NCBI GenBank assembly: GCA_050084985.1
Contig: JBITNC010000001.1
Coordinates: forward strand, 158,968,001-159,032,000
Length of the DNA stretch: 64,000 nucleotides
Origin: Nageia nagi
Taxonomy: Eukaryota; Pinophyta
Direction: 5' to 3'
Positions 1 to 9,688 of the stretch are shown in pieces (position 1 is the first letter of the stretch; each line of letters begins with the position of its first letter). Position numbers and translations under genes: made by a program. The notes under the pieces were generated by a model that saw only the letters and a program-made list of their open reading frames with translations, was not told the origin of the DNA and searched no databases.

Positions 1-849
1 TTTTAGTCTAAGTGTGCCATCATCGAAAATGCCAAATTTTGCAAGGCTTAAGGCCTTTTGAATGAGTTTGAGATAACACAAGGGTAGCTGACTCAAAGGA
101 AAATGCCTTGGCAAAGAAAATTGGGACTTTTGGAGAATTTTCAATTTTTTGCCCAAAAAGTTGACTTTTTCAACAAGAAAAAATGGTGAAAATTGGCGAA
201 ATTGGCAAATGATGCCAGAATCAAGTTTTAACACCTTAGATGGATGGGGTATGAGTGGGGAAGGTGTTTTAAATTTTGAAACGGCCAAAATGGACTTCAA
301 AAATAATTTTTTGAATTTTTAGAAAAGTTTTTGGATTTTTTTGAATTTTTTGTCAAGAAATGAGGATTTTGAGCACTCAGATTTTAAATCATATGTATTT
401 TTTTTTTGTTTTCTTGCTGAAAATAAAAGTTGATCACATGGATAAAGGGTATCCAAAAAAGTGATCAAACTTGAAATTTGGAAAAATAAATTTTCAAGTG
501 TTTGAGGCTTGGGAAAATGGGGTTTTGGTGAAAAAATCTTCAAAACTTGAAGGAATGGAGTTCATGTGAATGGATGATGTTTGGATTTCGAATTTTAAAG
601 GAGTTTGGGTGAATGGCTAAGATGCTAAGTGTTTGAAAAATCCTCCAATGCTGAAAAATGGCTTTCTTTCTCACTTGGCTCTCAAATTCTCAAAAATTTG
701 GGTAGCATGAGGATGCAAAAATGAGAGTGGTGATGAATGGAGGGGGTATGGCTGTATTTATAGACTTAGGGGATCAAGTGGTGCTGCATGTCAAAACCAA
801 ATTAACCCTAAGTTGAAACTTTGCATTTTGGACCATTCCCTCTCATGTC
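1..849. other. A/T-tract-rich sequence, no gene recognised
   Basis: Short runs of T and A alternate with TTTTGAA/TTTTTGG words, as in the tandem repeats that follow. Open frames here are short, rich in Phe/Lys/Pro and occur on both strands, as expected from composition rather than coding. I see no protein motif, RNA gene or terminal repeat. It may be a more diverged part of the same repetitive unit or long LTR. Confidence 0.5.
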
Positions 850-2390
850 CAACATTGGAAAAGTGGAGGAAAACAGGGATAAAAGGCCAAACCTGCGCCT
901 AAGTGTGGAAGGAGCAGATTTGGTGCACTGTGGGGGGTCTAGGAGGCAAAAGTGATGGCCTATGGATGCTCTACAACCTCCACACTTCAAATTTAGATTT
1001 TGAATTTTGAAATTTTTGAGGAAAAATCCAAATTTTTTGAGTTTTCTCAGTCCTTGAATCCCATTTGGATGCAAAAATATGGTTTTTAGGAGTTTGTGTG
1101 GGCCAAATTGCACAAATGATAGGTCAAAATGGTGTAGAATCATACCACCTATCTCATAGAAGTGAAAAATTGCAATTTTGGGCACTTTTAGGGACCAAAG
1201 AGGCTAGGCACAGGTTTTAGGATGTTTAGGAAAGTTTTCAAAAATGGGAAAATGGGGGAAAGCTTGCAAAACCAGTGCCTACCTTTAAGGGGGTCAAAAA
1301 TTGGTTTTTGAGCAAATATGCAAGAGGCAAAGATGCTTACATTTGGATTTTGCACCCTACCTTTCTTTCCGATTTTGATTTTGAGATTTTTAAGAAATTT
1401 GGAAAATTTTGGAGCTCTCCCATTGGCTGATCCAAATTTTGTGGGAGTAGATCCACTTTTTTCCAAAAACTTAAGACATGAATGATGTGCAAAATTGGAT
1501 TTCCCATGCTCTTAGGATCAAAAATTTTGAATTTTGAGCAAAATTAGACCCTTGAATGCTAGGCGCAGGTTTTAGGACTTTAGGCATGTTTTTTCAAAAT
1601 TTTGAAAATGGAGGAAACACGCCAAAACTGCCGCCTAGCATTTTGAGGGGGTAAAATTGATTTTTTTGCAACATTGCAAGAGGCAATGTTGATCTCCATT
1701 GAATTTTGCACCCTAACTCACTCTACTTTTTTGATTTGACCAATTTTGAAAAATTTTGAGAAAAATTGGAGCTCTCTCATTGGCCAATCGAATTTTGATG
1801 ATTTGAGGAAGTAGATCTCATTTTTTTGGAAAACTCAAATCATCAATCTTGTGTGGAATCCCATCTTACACCCCATCAAGGTCAAAATTTTCAATTTTTT
1901 CAAATTTGGGGCACAAGAAGGGTAGCCGCAGGTTTTGAGGTAATTAGGCCATTTTCCAATTTTGAGAAGTTGAGGGAAAACACCCAAAACCAGTGCCTAA
2001 CTTTAGGAGGGGCAAAAATTGCTCAATTTCGAAAATTTCAAGAGGAAACTGATTTGCCACCCTACCTCCCTCTTAGATTTTTATTTTGACACTTTTGGAA
2101 TTTTAGAAAACTTGGAGCATTCTCATTGGCTGTCCTTTTGCTCATTTTCCTGTTTTTCTCACTTTCGGTGGAGCAAAACTCATCAAAATCGCAAACTTGA
2201 AAGAACAATTTGATGTAGAATCACGATCCCCACGCTCTTGAGGTCAAAAATTGCCATTTCGGATCAATCTGGGCCTCCCAAAATGTGAGCATAGGTTTTA
2301 AAGAGAATAGGCCATTTTTTGAAATTAGACTAAGTGAGGGAAAACTTGCAAAACTCCCCCTAACTTTTTGGGGGTCAAAACTCAAGTTTT
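850..2390. repeat. Tandem repeat, unit about 350-360 bp, 3-4 diverged copies
   Basis: The same landmarks recur in order. A 'CAGGTTTTAGG'-like block occurs near 1207, 1561, 1923 and 2286 (steps of about 354-363). A 'GGAGCTCTC.CATTGGC' block occurs near 1411, 1768 and 2114. A 'GTG.AGAATC.CA' block occurs before each unit. Copies differ by many substitutions and small indels, so the array is old. Frames inside are short and occur on both strands, so I do not call genes. An array like this inside a long LTR or its untranslated region is one explanation; a free satellite is another. Confidence 0.75.
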
Positions 2391-2479
2391 TTTCCAAATT
2401 CCTAAAAGGACATTTTTGGCCGTTTTCAGCATCTCCAAACTCAAGATATGCAAAAATGCTCATTTCGGGCATTTCCAAG

Positions 2480-2810
2480 CACTTTGAGCTCAAACTTGCA
2501 TTTTTGGTCATTTTCGAGCTTTCTAGACACAAATTGTGCAAAGCACACATTTTCACTGTACTAACCACTTTCGGGCTCAAAATTGACCAAGACGCACTTT
2601 TTTGTGCTACTGACCATTTTTTGGCTCTCCAGGTTCAAAATTGACAAAAACACGCTTTTTGGCTGTAGATGCCCTTTCCAGGCTCAATTTGTACAAAAAC
2701 GCACATTTTCATCATCTTAACTATATCCACTGCTCCCAGGCTCAAACTTGACCAAAAACACACCTTTTGTCACTTTAGCACTTTTATTGCTCAGAACTTC
2801 CCAAAGCAAC
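2480..2810. repeat. Short tandem repeat, about 50-60 bp unit
   Basis: Blocks resembling 'GGCTCAAAATTGACCAA.A' followed by 'CGCACTTTTT' recur at about 2574, 2632, 2680 and 2739, with weaker copies from about 2490. It directly follows the 360-bp array and precedes the palindrome array, so the left end of the window is a mosaic of three repeat types. Confidence 0.55.
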
Positions 2811-3121
2811 GCCTTTTCCACCCTGGTGATCATTCACTCAAAACTCCACTATCTGGTTGTTGTCGTGATCCACAACTCCATCTTGTGAGGTGTCGCTTGA
2901 AACCAAGCCTTGACTTGGTCACTAGCTGAGCTGAACTCTCTTCATGACTTCGAGGCATGCTCGTGCAATGTTTTGATCATCTGGCTATTCTAGGTCTCCA
3001 TACCGGCCGTAACTTGATCATGCCCAGGCAATGTTGCTCATTACCGTTGCAAAAATGGGTCCCCAAAATGCTGCATCTTGGGGTGTGTTGTGCGGGCACA
3101 ATAGGTCACTCCTAGGCCCAA
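2811..3121. other. Spacer between repeat arrays, nothing recognised
   Basis: Mixed-composition sequence, more GC-balanced than its left neighbour. It has no open frame with a recognisable motif and no structural RNA signature. Confidence 0.4.
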
Positions 3122-3975
3122 CGCATGCCTCAAAAAGACAAGTTTTTGTCTTTCTGGGGCATGTGCTCAAGTCTGGGAGGCGTCCAGGTTAGAATGGAAG
3201 ATAAGGGAGGCGAGCCTAAGCACTTCTAAGCCAGGTGCACCCCTCAAAAAGACAAAATCTTATCTTTTGGGGGCATGCACCCAATTCCAAAGATCGTCCA
3301 GGTCAGATTCAAGGATGGAAAAGTGAAGTTGAAGCACCCAAGAGGCGAGCACACACCTCAAAAAGACAAAATCTTGTCTTCTGGGGGCATGCGATCAAGG
3401 TAGAGAGGCATCCAGTTTGGTCCCACAGTGAAATTTGGCTAAGGCATGGACCCTTGAACCCAGTATCTAGCTCAAACATGGCCAAAGAGGCAGGCGCATG
3501 ATTTAAAAAGAAAAAATCTTGACAACCTGTGGCATGCGCCTGACCCAGGGAGACATCCAGTTGGCAAAAACGATGAAAATTGACTATGCCCTGATTGCTA
3601 AAGGCTAGAAAACAAGTCAAATTGGGCAAATGCAACCCAGCACACGCCTCAAAATGACAAAATCTTGTCTTTCTGGGATATGCGCTCAAGCTGGCATGAA
3701 TGGAGAATGGGGTGCACGTTTCGAAAAGACAAAATCTTGTCTATTTGAAACATGCACCTAGCCTGGGAGGTGTCCTAGTTGAGCTCGAAGATGAAATTTG
3801 ACAAGTTTGGGCACTAGAAAAGGCAAATTTGGACAAGTTGAGGTCACAGAATGAATACAAAGGTTAAGACGGACGAGTGGAAGAGCTAGGGTGATCAACG
3901 ACCAAAGAGCATGCACTCCCAAGTTGAGCACATGATCCAGAAAGGCAAAATTTTGTCTTTTCTGAGCATGCACCC
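3122..3975 (+). repeat. Array of seven hairpin palindromes (array 1)
   Basis: Seven imperfect inverted repeats of about 42-48 bases lie at about 3122-3166, 3234-3282, 3349-3394, 3493-3541, 3641-3686, 3711-3759 and 3928-3973. Each has GCATGC- or GCGCATG-like outer arms, a C/G-rich step (CCCAAAAA paired with TTTTTGGGG-like) and a core close to AGACAAAATTTTGTCT. Spacers of about 70-170 bases are also related to each other. The core was kept palindromic although bases changed, which argues against chance. Array 2 at 14438-15378 is the same repeat in the opposite orientation. The function is not known to me. Confidence 0.8.
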
Positions 3976-4448
3976 ACCTTGAGGTCACTTGTTCACCCTC
4001 ATGTCCGATTTCTGACATCAATGCATTATATTCGAAGCTGACACACATCCCTAGGTCGACCATCTAGCTGACTAGGGTTTGAAGGAGATCTAATTTACCT
4101 ATAAATACAAGCTCGAGGGCTCATTTTTCTCAAATTCAAATCATTCTCCTCTGCATCTTTTCCGCCAGAATTGCAGAAGGAAGACATTTTTAAGGTTTCG
4201 AGTTCATTCCATCACCTTTCTAGGCTTGTGCAAGAGGTTTGGAGGCAAGACGAGCAATGTTGGACTAGTTTAACCCCTAAAGGACCCGCGCATCACTTTT
4301 GGAGACACTCATCACCCACTCAGCCAGGATGACCAATTCAAAGAGTACTCTCTCGATATGTGAGAGGCGAGAGCCCCTACCACAAGGGGCTAGATTTTCA
4401 AAGAATGGATCTATCCTTATTGCAATGTACAATCATGGTGTGAATGGA
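3976..4448 (+). other. Leader-like sequence after palindrome array, with TATA box
   Basis: A TATA box at 4100-4107 is followed by C/T-rich leader-like sequence with no long frame, as in the R/U5 part of an LTR. Read on the minus strand, 4448 down to about 4400 also continues the open frame of the gag remnant at 6624-7528. The older sequence was therefore split here by the 4454-6618 insertion. Confidence 0.4.
4100..4107 (+). promoter_or_regulatory. TATA box (TATAAATA)
   Basis: TATAAATA sits just after the palindrome array and before a pyrimidine-rich leader. This order is typical of a U3-R junction in a plant LTR. It is only an inference that the upstream arrays form the U3 of a long LTR, because I did not find matching LTR ends. 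Confidence 0.5.
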
Positions 4449-4453
4449 CTCGA
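4449..4453 (+). repeat. Target-site duplication, left (CTCGA)
   Basis: CTCGA precedes the TGTTGG start of the LTR at 4454. CTCGG at 6619-6623 follows the CA end of the 3' LTR remnant. Four of five bases match, consistent with an aged 5-bp duplication. Confidence 0.65.
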
Positions 4454-5201
4454 TGTTGGAACTTGAGCTCAGTTGAAGACCAAATTATAAACTTGCATTT
4501 CCAACACTCTGCCAATTGGACTAGTTCAAACAGATCAGTCAACTTTGAGGAGACATAACTTTTTATGGAAACATCCAATTGAGTTGATTATTTTTGTATT
4601 GGCTAGTGTTCGAAGAGATCTTTCCAACGAGTTATACGCATGTCTACCTTTTCTTAAGGATTGACCACCATTCCATTTGTTTTCTGACGAATTGTCTTTA
4701 TCTGACCAAAAACGCTTTGACCCTACGCATTTTAGCAGAAAGAAACATGTACGCATTTCTAAAATGTGATTGCATTTTGCCTGTGACAGTTCTAAGAGTT
4801 ATTGGTGACTTCTAGAGTTAGTTTTTAGTTGTTTTCAGTTGCTTTTTGGTTGTAAAAACGTTTTGGATCATTCAAGACCTTTGGCATAGTATAAATACAT
4901 GTGTTCATGTTTTGGAGTATGGATCTATGAGACCTACCATTTTGGCATTGTAGAGTGCATGTAATGTGTTTGATAGAATGTCAACCACCACTGAAAGCCT
5001 GAATAAGTGAAGTTCTCAATCTCAATACATTGTTAACTCAGATTTGTTTCATATTCCTTGTTCAAATTTATACATGTTGGTAATGCTTATGTTGAATCTA
5101 CTTTGGAGTATGCATCTTATGTTGATTATGGATGTATATGGTTTGGGTTAATGTAGTTCCATGTATAAGTATGTTTTTATTAAAACTCTTATAAAACTAC
5201 A
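4454..5201 (+). repeat. 5' LTR (748 bp)
   Basis: It starts TGTTGG and ends ACTACA, and holds a TATA box at 4890-4897. Its last ~85 bases recur before 6618 with few differences, which defines the right end. The left end is set by TG and the TSD. Confidence 0.8.
4890..4897 (+). promoter_or_regulatory. LTR TATA box
   Basis: TATAAATA lies about 310 bases before the LTR end, a usual place for the U3 promoter of a Copia LTR. Confidence 0.55.
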
Positions 5202-5203
5202 TT

Positions 5204-5215
5204 TGGTATCAGAGC
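5204..5215 (+). other. Primer-binding site (tRNA-iMet)
   Basis: TGGTATCAGAGC, two bases after the LTR end, is the standard complement of the initiator tRNA-Met 3' end used by many plant Copia elements. It fixes the LTR end and the + orientation. Confidence 0.92.
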
Positions 5216-5351
5216 TGGTATGACTTAATGGATTTGAAAAAGCTTTGTAGATGGAAGAAATTAGAGTAAACCTGTGGGGATCTTGAGAATAGTTTGGAAA
5301 AAGTTATTTTCATAGTTGATTTCTATTTGAGTTTCTTGTTGCTCTAGTGTA

Positions 5352-6458
5352 ATGGTTATCAATACTAATTTCTTCCCAATACCAGTGTTTGATGGAGAGG
5401 ACTTCCAAATTTAGAAGGTGAAGATGGAAATTTATTTGCAGTGCTTCGATCTTTGGGACATTGTTGAGGTTGAATCTGAAGAACCAGATTGGAGCAGCAT
5501 TGAAGGAGAAGAAAAAAGGAAGAAAGAGGAACAACATCTAAATTGCAAGGCGCTCACTGCAATAATTAAAGGTATAAAATATAATGTTTTTCCTTTGATT
5601 GAAAGTTGTAAGACAGCTTATGATGTTTAGAGCACTTTGATTGATTATTTTGAGTATGAGAAAATTGATGATGAGAATGCTAAAGAGCATTGTGAAGTAG
5701 GTTGTAGAGAATATGAAAACAATCTACATGGTTTTGGGTATGAATACACCCATGATGAATTTGTAAACAAGAAAGATGAGCCCTTGTTTGAGTTTTTTGC
5801 AGAAATGTGTGTGCAAGCCTATGAAGAGACTTGAAAAGTCTATGAGAAGAATCTCAAGAGAAGAGATGTATTTGATTCCAAAGGTAGAGAAGGCAAAAGA
5901 CGATTTGCTTCAAATAGAGGAAAAGAAAATGAAGAAAAAGATGAAAACGAAGATAAAGGAGAGTACTTGATTGTTCCAAGAGTTGAAGATGCATATGTGG
6001 AGTGCATAGATGAAGAGAATAATATTAAAGAATGGGAGAAAGATTCCCATGATGCTGTTGTTCCAGATTTATATGTAGAAGAAGAGGATGTGTTTGCAAA
6101 GTGCATCATGGAGGAAGAGGCACATGAAGAAGGAATCGGTGATGGCTACTTAGAGTATGCACACCAAGAAATTGAAAAAGATTTTGCTTGTCTCATTGAA
6201 GAGGCAACACCCATTGATCCTCAAGATGATGATCCTCATGAAGGGGATAAGAACAATGAATTTGATATTCTCATCAATGATTCTAATATGTTTTGTGATT
6301 TTATTAATCGTGCAAATCAGATTTGTTGTGATGAAGTTGTAGGTGGTTGTGAGGAGGATTTTGGAAGAGATTTTGAAGTTTCTCCAAAGGGGGAAAAGTG
6401 TGATGAATTTGGAGAACCTCCAAAAAGGGGGAAAACAGTGAAAGTTAAATATGATTAG
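5352..6458 (+). pseudogene. Copia gag-like frame with long acidic tail, three stops
   Basis: A single frame runs from ATG 5352 to the stop at 6456-6458, broken by in-frame stops at 5412-5414, 5628-5630 and 5832-5834. The first two fall where gag proteins of this type have Trp (F-D-G-E-D-F-Q-I-stop-K), so TGG to TAG is likely. The N-terminal 90 residues resemble the gag-polypeptide (UBN2/DUF4219) start with YLQCFDLWDIVE. The rest, from about residue 170, is very rich in Asp and Glu, with no CCHC zinc knuckle and no protease motif. There is no frameshift over 1.1 kb, notable in such an old element. The acidic part could be element-specific or captured sequence; I do not recognise it. Confidence 0.7.
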
Positions 6459-6533
6459 AGTCTTGCAATGATTGGTAAAAATGATTATTTAGTTACTGAT
6501 TTGCATGTTTTGTATGAAATTGGTGATGCTATT

Positions 6534-6618
6534 TTATGTTGATTATGGATGTGTATGGTTTGGGTTAATGTAGTCCCATGTATAAGTATGTTTTTATTAA
6601 AACTCTTATAAAACTACA
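6534..6618 (+). repeat. 3' LTR remnant (last ~85 bp)
   Basis: It matches 5117-5201 almost base for base and ends in the same ACTACA. The upstream ~660 bp of this LTR are deleted. Confidence 0.85.
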
Positions 6619-6623
6619 CTCGG
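6619..6623 (+). repeat. Target-site duplication, right (CTCGG)
   Basis: Partner of CTCGA at 4449-4453, with one mismatch. Removing the element and one copy rejoins an open minus-strand frame. Confidence 0.65.
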
Positions 6624-7528
6624 GATCTTTGTCTTCATAAGCTGTCTTGTTTTCATGATGCTTTCTCTTCTCCTTGATCTTTTCCCATGAAGCCCACCAA
6701 TTGTAGGCATCATGTCTTTTTTGCTCACAACAAAAGGATTAAGGCGTATATCTCTCTCCTTGATTCTGTTTAGATCCCATTTCTTGAAAGTTCTTTCCTT
6801 TTCCTTTTGCACTACTTTCTCCATCAGAAAAATATCAAGAATGATTCTTCCCTTTTGTGCAACATAAAGAGTCTCTCCAAGGGACTTAGCTATCTTCTTT
6901 CCAAAAGCCTTTTCATGTTATGCAATTTTTTATATCAAGAGATCAAATGTAAGAGACTTCATATTGCCATTTGCTTGAAGCAATGCAAGATAATTGGAAA
7001 CAATGGGGTACAGCACTTTGATGTAAGCTATGAAACCAATATCTACTTTGACAGCAGCAGCATCTATATCATCTATGATAGCCTTAACTTCCAAAGCTAA
7101 GGCCATGGGATCATTATCCTTCAACTCAATGTTGAAGAGCTTCAATTGCAATTGAATAAATTCCAACTCTGCATGGTAGCCATACAAGTCCTTCAATTTC
7201 TTCATAGCTCATCACCAAAAATGGATTTGATGTGGTGGCTAAATTCCTCACTCACCAAAGAAGAAATCAGCATTCCATAATACAAGCTACTTAGCATTTG
7301 TTGGCTTGACAAGAGGAGTGTCTCCTTCACAAGCATCTTCCCAAACTCATTGAAAATGAGAGTGTTCATGATCTTTCTAGACCATTTTTCCCAATTCTCA
7401 TTTCCAATCAACACAACACCAACAATGGAAACAAGAGAATGCATTGCTATGAGAAAAACAAATGCCTTCAATATATATTCTTCAAAAATGGATGCCTTGA
7501 AATCAGCAATTACAATCCACATACTCAT
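6624..7528 (-). pseudogene. Copia gag remnant, minus strand
   Basis: Read on the minus strand from 7528, the frame shows the gag signature of Copia elements: an I-G-N-E-N-W-E-K-W-S-R-K start with a hydrophobic F-N-E-F-G stretch. After a frame break near 7205, a helical LKDLYGYHAELEFIQLQLKL block follows. Further down, about 6770-6690, a third frame gives a decayed zinc knuckle: one C..C/H pair is kept (CEQKRHDAYN) and the last Cys is Trp. At least two frameshifts and several stops break it. The 5' end on this strand may reach the LTR start at 8879. The element was cut at 6618/4453 by the younger Copia insertion. Confidence 0.75.
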
Positions 7529-8699
7529 AACTCAATCTTCTCCTTCTATGTAAATGACTATCACAATTGTCCTCTACGTCACCTTTATAGCCAAATTCAA
7601 GATGCCTTTTTGTGAGTCTTCAACTACACTTGACTTCAAAAATGAAATACTCAAGGCAACCATTTGAAACCAAATGATCAAATGTTGATGGCCCTGTTTC
7701 TTTAATCACTTCTAACAGTGCATAATAAAAATGGTAGGCTGCATCCGGATTCATCAAAAATTCTTCACAAAATCTCAAAAACACTTATTGTCCAAATCAT
7801 TGTGCGATTCAAAACCATCGGCCAATCAGGCAGAATCATCACAAAATTCTAGCAAACAGCTATCAGTCAACTCTAAAATCTTTTGAATACAAAATTTCAA
7901 AATCTTACTATGATTTGGAATTGTCGATATTAGAGAAAAGTGGCATACAATTTTGTTAATGATTCACAATCATCCACAATTTGGTCATGGGCACAGAAAC
8001 AAATAAAACAATTACGAACTACATAGTCACCAACCAGCATAGAAGATCTATGCAGTGCAGCTACAACAATGATCAATGGTGTTGAATAGGGCAGAATCGG
8101 TGTTGTTGTCAGAACTCTAGCCAATCTCTTATCAACCCAAAACACCACAACCTTGAAGAAGTGGCACACATAACAAGAATGAACAACACCTCCACACAGC
8201 AAATTGAAGGAGGTAGAACTCACAAACCAATCGAATCCTACAACAAATTATCAAATGTTTTCCTAACCAATAGCTGCAACATGGAGATACCAACCAACAA
8301 CAATAAATTCCACATCCAATGAGCAAGAAACAACCGCTATAGTGAAGAAATATTTGAGAAACCCCCATAATAACTGAAAAATTTCGAAGCGAATTGTAGA
8401 AGATATAGACCATTAATGAAATTCAAACTATATAAGTTTGATGGAAATGGCTATCCATTTTACAGAATTAAATTGATAACCAGATCAAAAGATATGAAGA
8501 TTTGGAAAAATGGAGTCATATTTAGATTTGATAAACTACCTCTCATGCAGATGCAAGAAATGGCACGATAGCTATAATACTAGTATAAGGCCCAATATTA
8601 GATTGCAAATCCAAAATGTATAAACTCCAGATTTAACTTTTACATTACATTCAACATACATAGTATAAGAAATGGTTTATCACTTCATCTTCCTCAAGA
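7529..8699 (-). other. Probable leader/LTR body of the minus-strand Copia remnant
   Basis: It lies between the gag remnant and the LTR start at 8879. No protein motif is seen, and short frames are unsupported. TTGGTTGGTATCTCC read on the minus strand near 8298-8284 looks vaguely like a primer-binding site but matches the tRNA-Met form only in its first half. Confidence 0.3.
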
Positions 8700-8879
8700 G
8701 ATTCTTAACTCCCTAAAGACTCTACATCTTCAACTTCCTGTGGCCTTTGGAATTCCTCCAACACTCAAATCCGAAAATACATAAATTACAAATATTTTAA
8801 TACGCCTACACATTTATAATTCCTAAAACTAATAATAATAATACAATCAACCTTAATCCCTAAGGATTAGGTTTCCAAC
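8700..8879 (-). repeat. LTR 5' end (TGTTGGAAAC...), minus strand
   Basis: The minus strand from 8879 reads TGTTGGAAAC, then TAATCC, TAGG and ATTAAGGTTGATTGTA. The same series is found from 57206 on the minus strand. Two copies sharing the LTR-style TGTTGG start 48 kb apart support an LTR family. The inner limit is not resolved; 8700 is only where I stop. Confidence 0.5.
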
Positions 8880-9436
8880 ATGCATTAGATCACATGCAAC
8901 TCAAAATCCAAGTAAAATTAATTTTATCTTTTATTTCTATTTCGTGTTTACTAAAATGTGGTTGATTTTTAATTCAATTTTTTTTCGTTTATTTCAAGTT
9001 GTATGTAGGATTCCTTTGGTGTGAAAAGTTCTCATGTGGACTAGCAATCTGAATTCGATCCCAAACTTGCAGTTCTTCTAGATATGAGTGCAATTGTAGA
9101 ATGTCTAAGCACATACACTCCAAGAAACGCAATAGGTTGTCTCAAAAATGGTTGAACTTGTTGTATGTGCATTACAATCTCATGCTCTGTCATAAACAAC
9201 TAGATGAAGCCAAAACATGAATGAGATTGATTCCACTACTAACTGGCTTGCAGAACTTGAAAGTGAAACTTGGCAAACAGAGAAATGAGTTTTGGTCATG
9301 TTGAGAATGCACTAAGAGCAAAATAGCATGTGAACGTGGAACCATGGAAGAAGCACTAGTGACAACAAAAACATCCATAGCAACTGTGAAGGGAAAAGAG
9401 ATAAAAAGGGCACATCATTGATGTGTTTGTAATAAT
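8880..9436. other. Unassigned sequence
   Basis: AT-rich sequence with no frame, repeat or RNA signature that I can support. Confidence 0.4.
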
Positions 9437-9449
9437 AATTTGCTATTTT
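9437..9449 (+). repeat. SINE target-site duplication, left
   Basis: AATTTGCTATTTT, identical over 13 bases to 9676-9688. Confidence 0.85.
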
Positions 9450-9675
9450 TTTTGTGTTTAATCGTAAGGCAACAATGTTCTAAGAAACCCCTCAAGCCCG
9501 CCAACAAGGTAAACGTTTAACATCTGCTCCATCCACTTGGCGGCTATGGATGGAAAGGACAATGGTAGCCAAACCGTAGCCCCGCTATAGCATAATGGAA
9601 CAACCAGTGAGATTTGAACTTGGGACCTCTCATAGCACAATCAAGGCCTTAACCAATGCGTCCCCTTGACTAAAC
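9450..9675 (-). mobile_element. tRNA-derived SINE, minus strand, 226 bp
   Basis: On the minus strand the unit starts after the 13-bp direct repeat. It carries a Pol III A box (TGGTTAAGGCC at 9655-9645) and a B box (GTTCAAATC at 9619-9611) with tRNA-like spacing, and ends in an A-rich tail (A8) next to the other direct repeat. This is the full hallmark set of a plant tRNA-type SINE. Sequence around the boxes (TATGAGAGGTCC, CTGGTTGT) also occurs in the SINE at 25586. It is not a tRNA gene: there is no acceptor stem and the body is too long. Intact TSDs suggest a fairly recent insertion. Confidence 0.85.
9611..9655 (-). promoter_or_regulatory. Internal Pol III promoter (A and B boxes)
   Basis: B box GTTCAAATC (complement of 9611-9619) fits GWTCRANNC exactly. 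The A-box-like TGGTTAAGGCC (complement of 9645-9655) lies about 26 bases before it. Confidence 0.75.
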
Positions 9676-9688
9676 AATTTGCTATTTT
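9676..9688 (+). repeat. SINE target-site duplication, right
   Basis: AATTTGCTATTTT, identical to 9437-9449. Confidence 0.85.

Larger units (their letters stand above)
4454..6618 (+). mobile_element. Copia-type LTR element, internally deleted
   Basis: The 5' LTR starts TGTTGG and ends CA at 5201, followed by a two-base spacer and a tRNA-iMet primer-binding site. A gag-like frame with stops follows. The element ends in only the last ~85 bases of the 3' LTR, which match 5117-5201. Protease, integrase, reverse transcriptase and RNase H are absent. The deletion joins internal sequence to the LTR tail around 6533, at a short TTATGTTG-like junction. A near-perfect TSD flanks it, so it inserted as a complete element and lost pol and most of the 3' LTR later. 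The target was an older minus-strand Copia gag. Confidence 0.85.

Noticed and set aside
319-4063. Many open frames of 60-126 residues on both strands
   Set aside because: They lie in tandem repeats, overlap on opposite strands and change with the repeat unit. No protein motif is present.
5967-6458. Host gene encoding an acidic protein
   Set aside because: It is in the same frame as the gag-like start, lies between the PBS and the 3' LTR remnant, and has no promoter or splice signals of its own.
8284-8298. Primer-binding site TTGGTTGGTATCTCC (minus strand)
   Set aside because: Only the first half fits the tRNA-Met site, and the following bases do not. Not enough to set an LTR end.
9611-9655. 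tRNA gene
   Set aside because: A and B boxes are present, but there is no paired acceptor stem. A-tail and TSD show a SINE instead.
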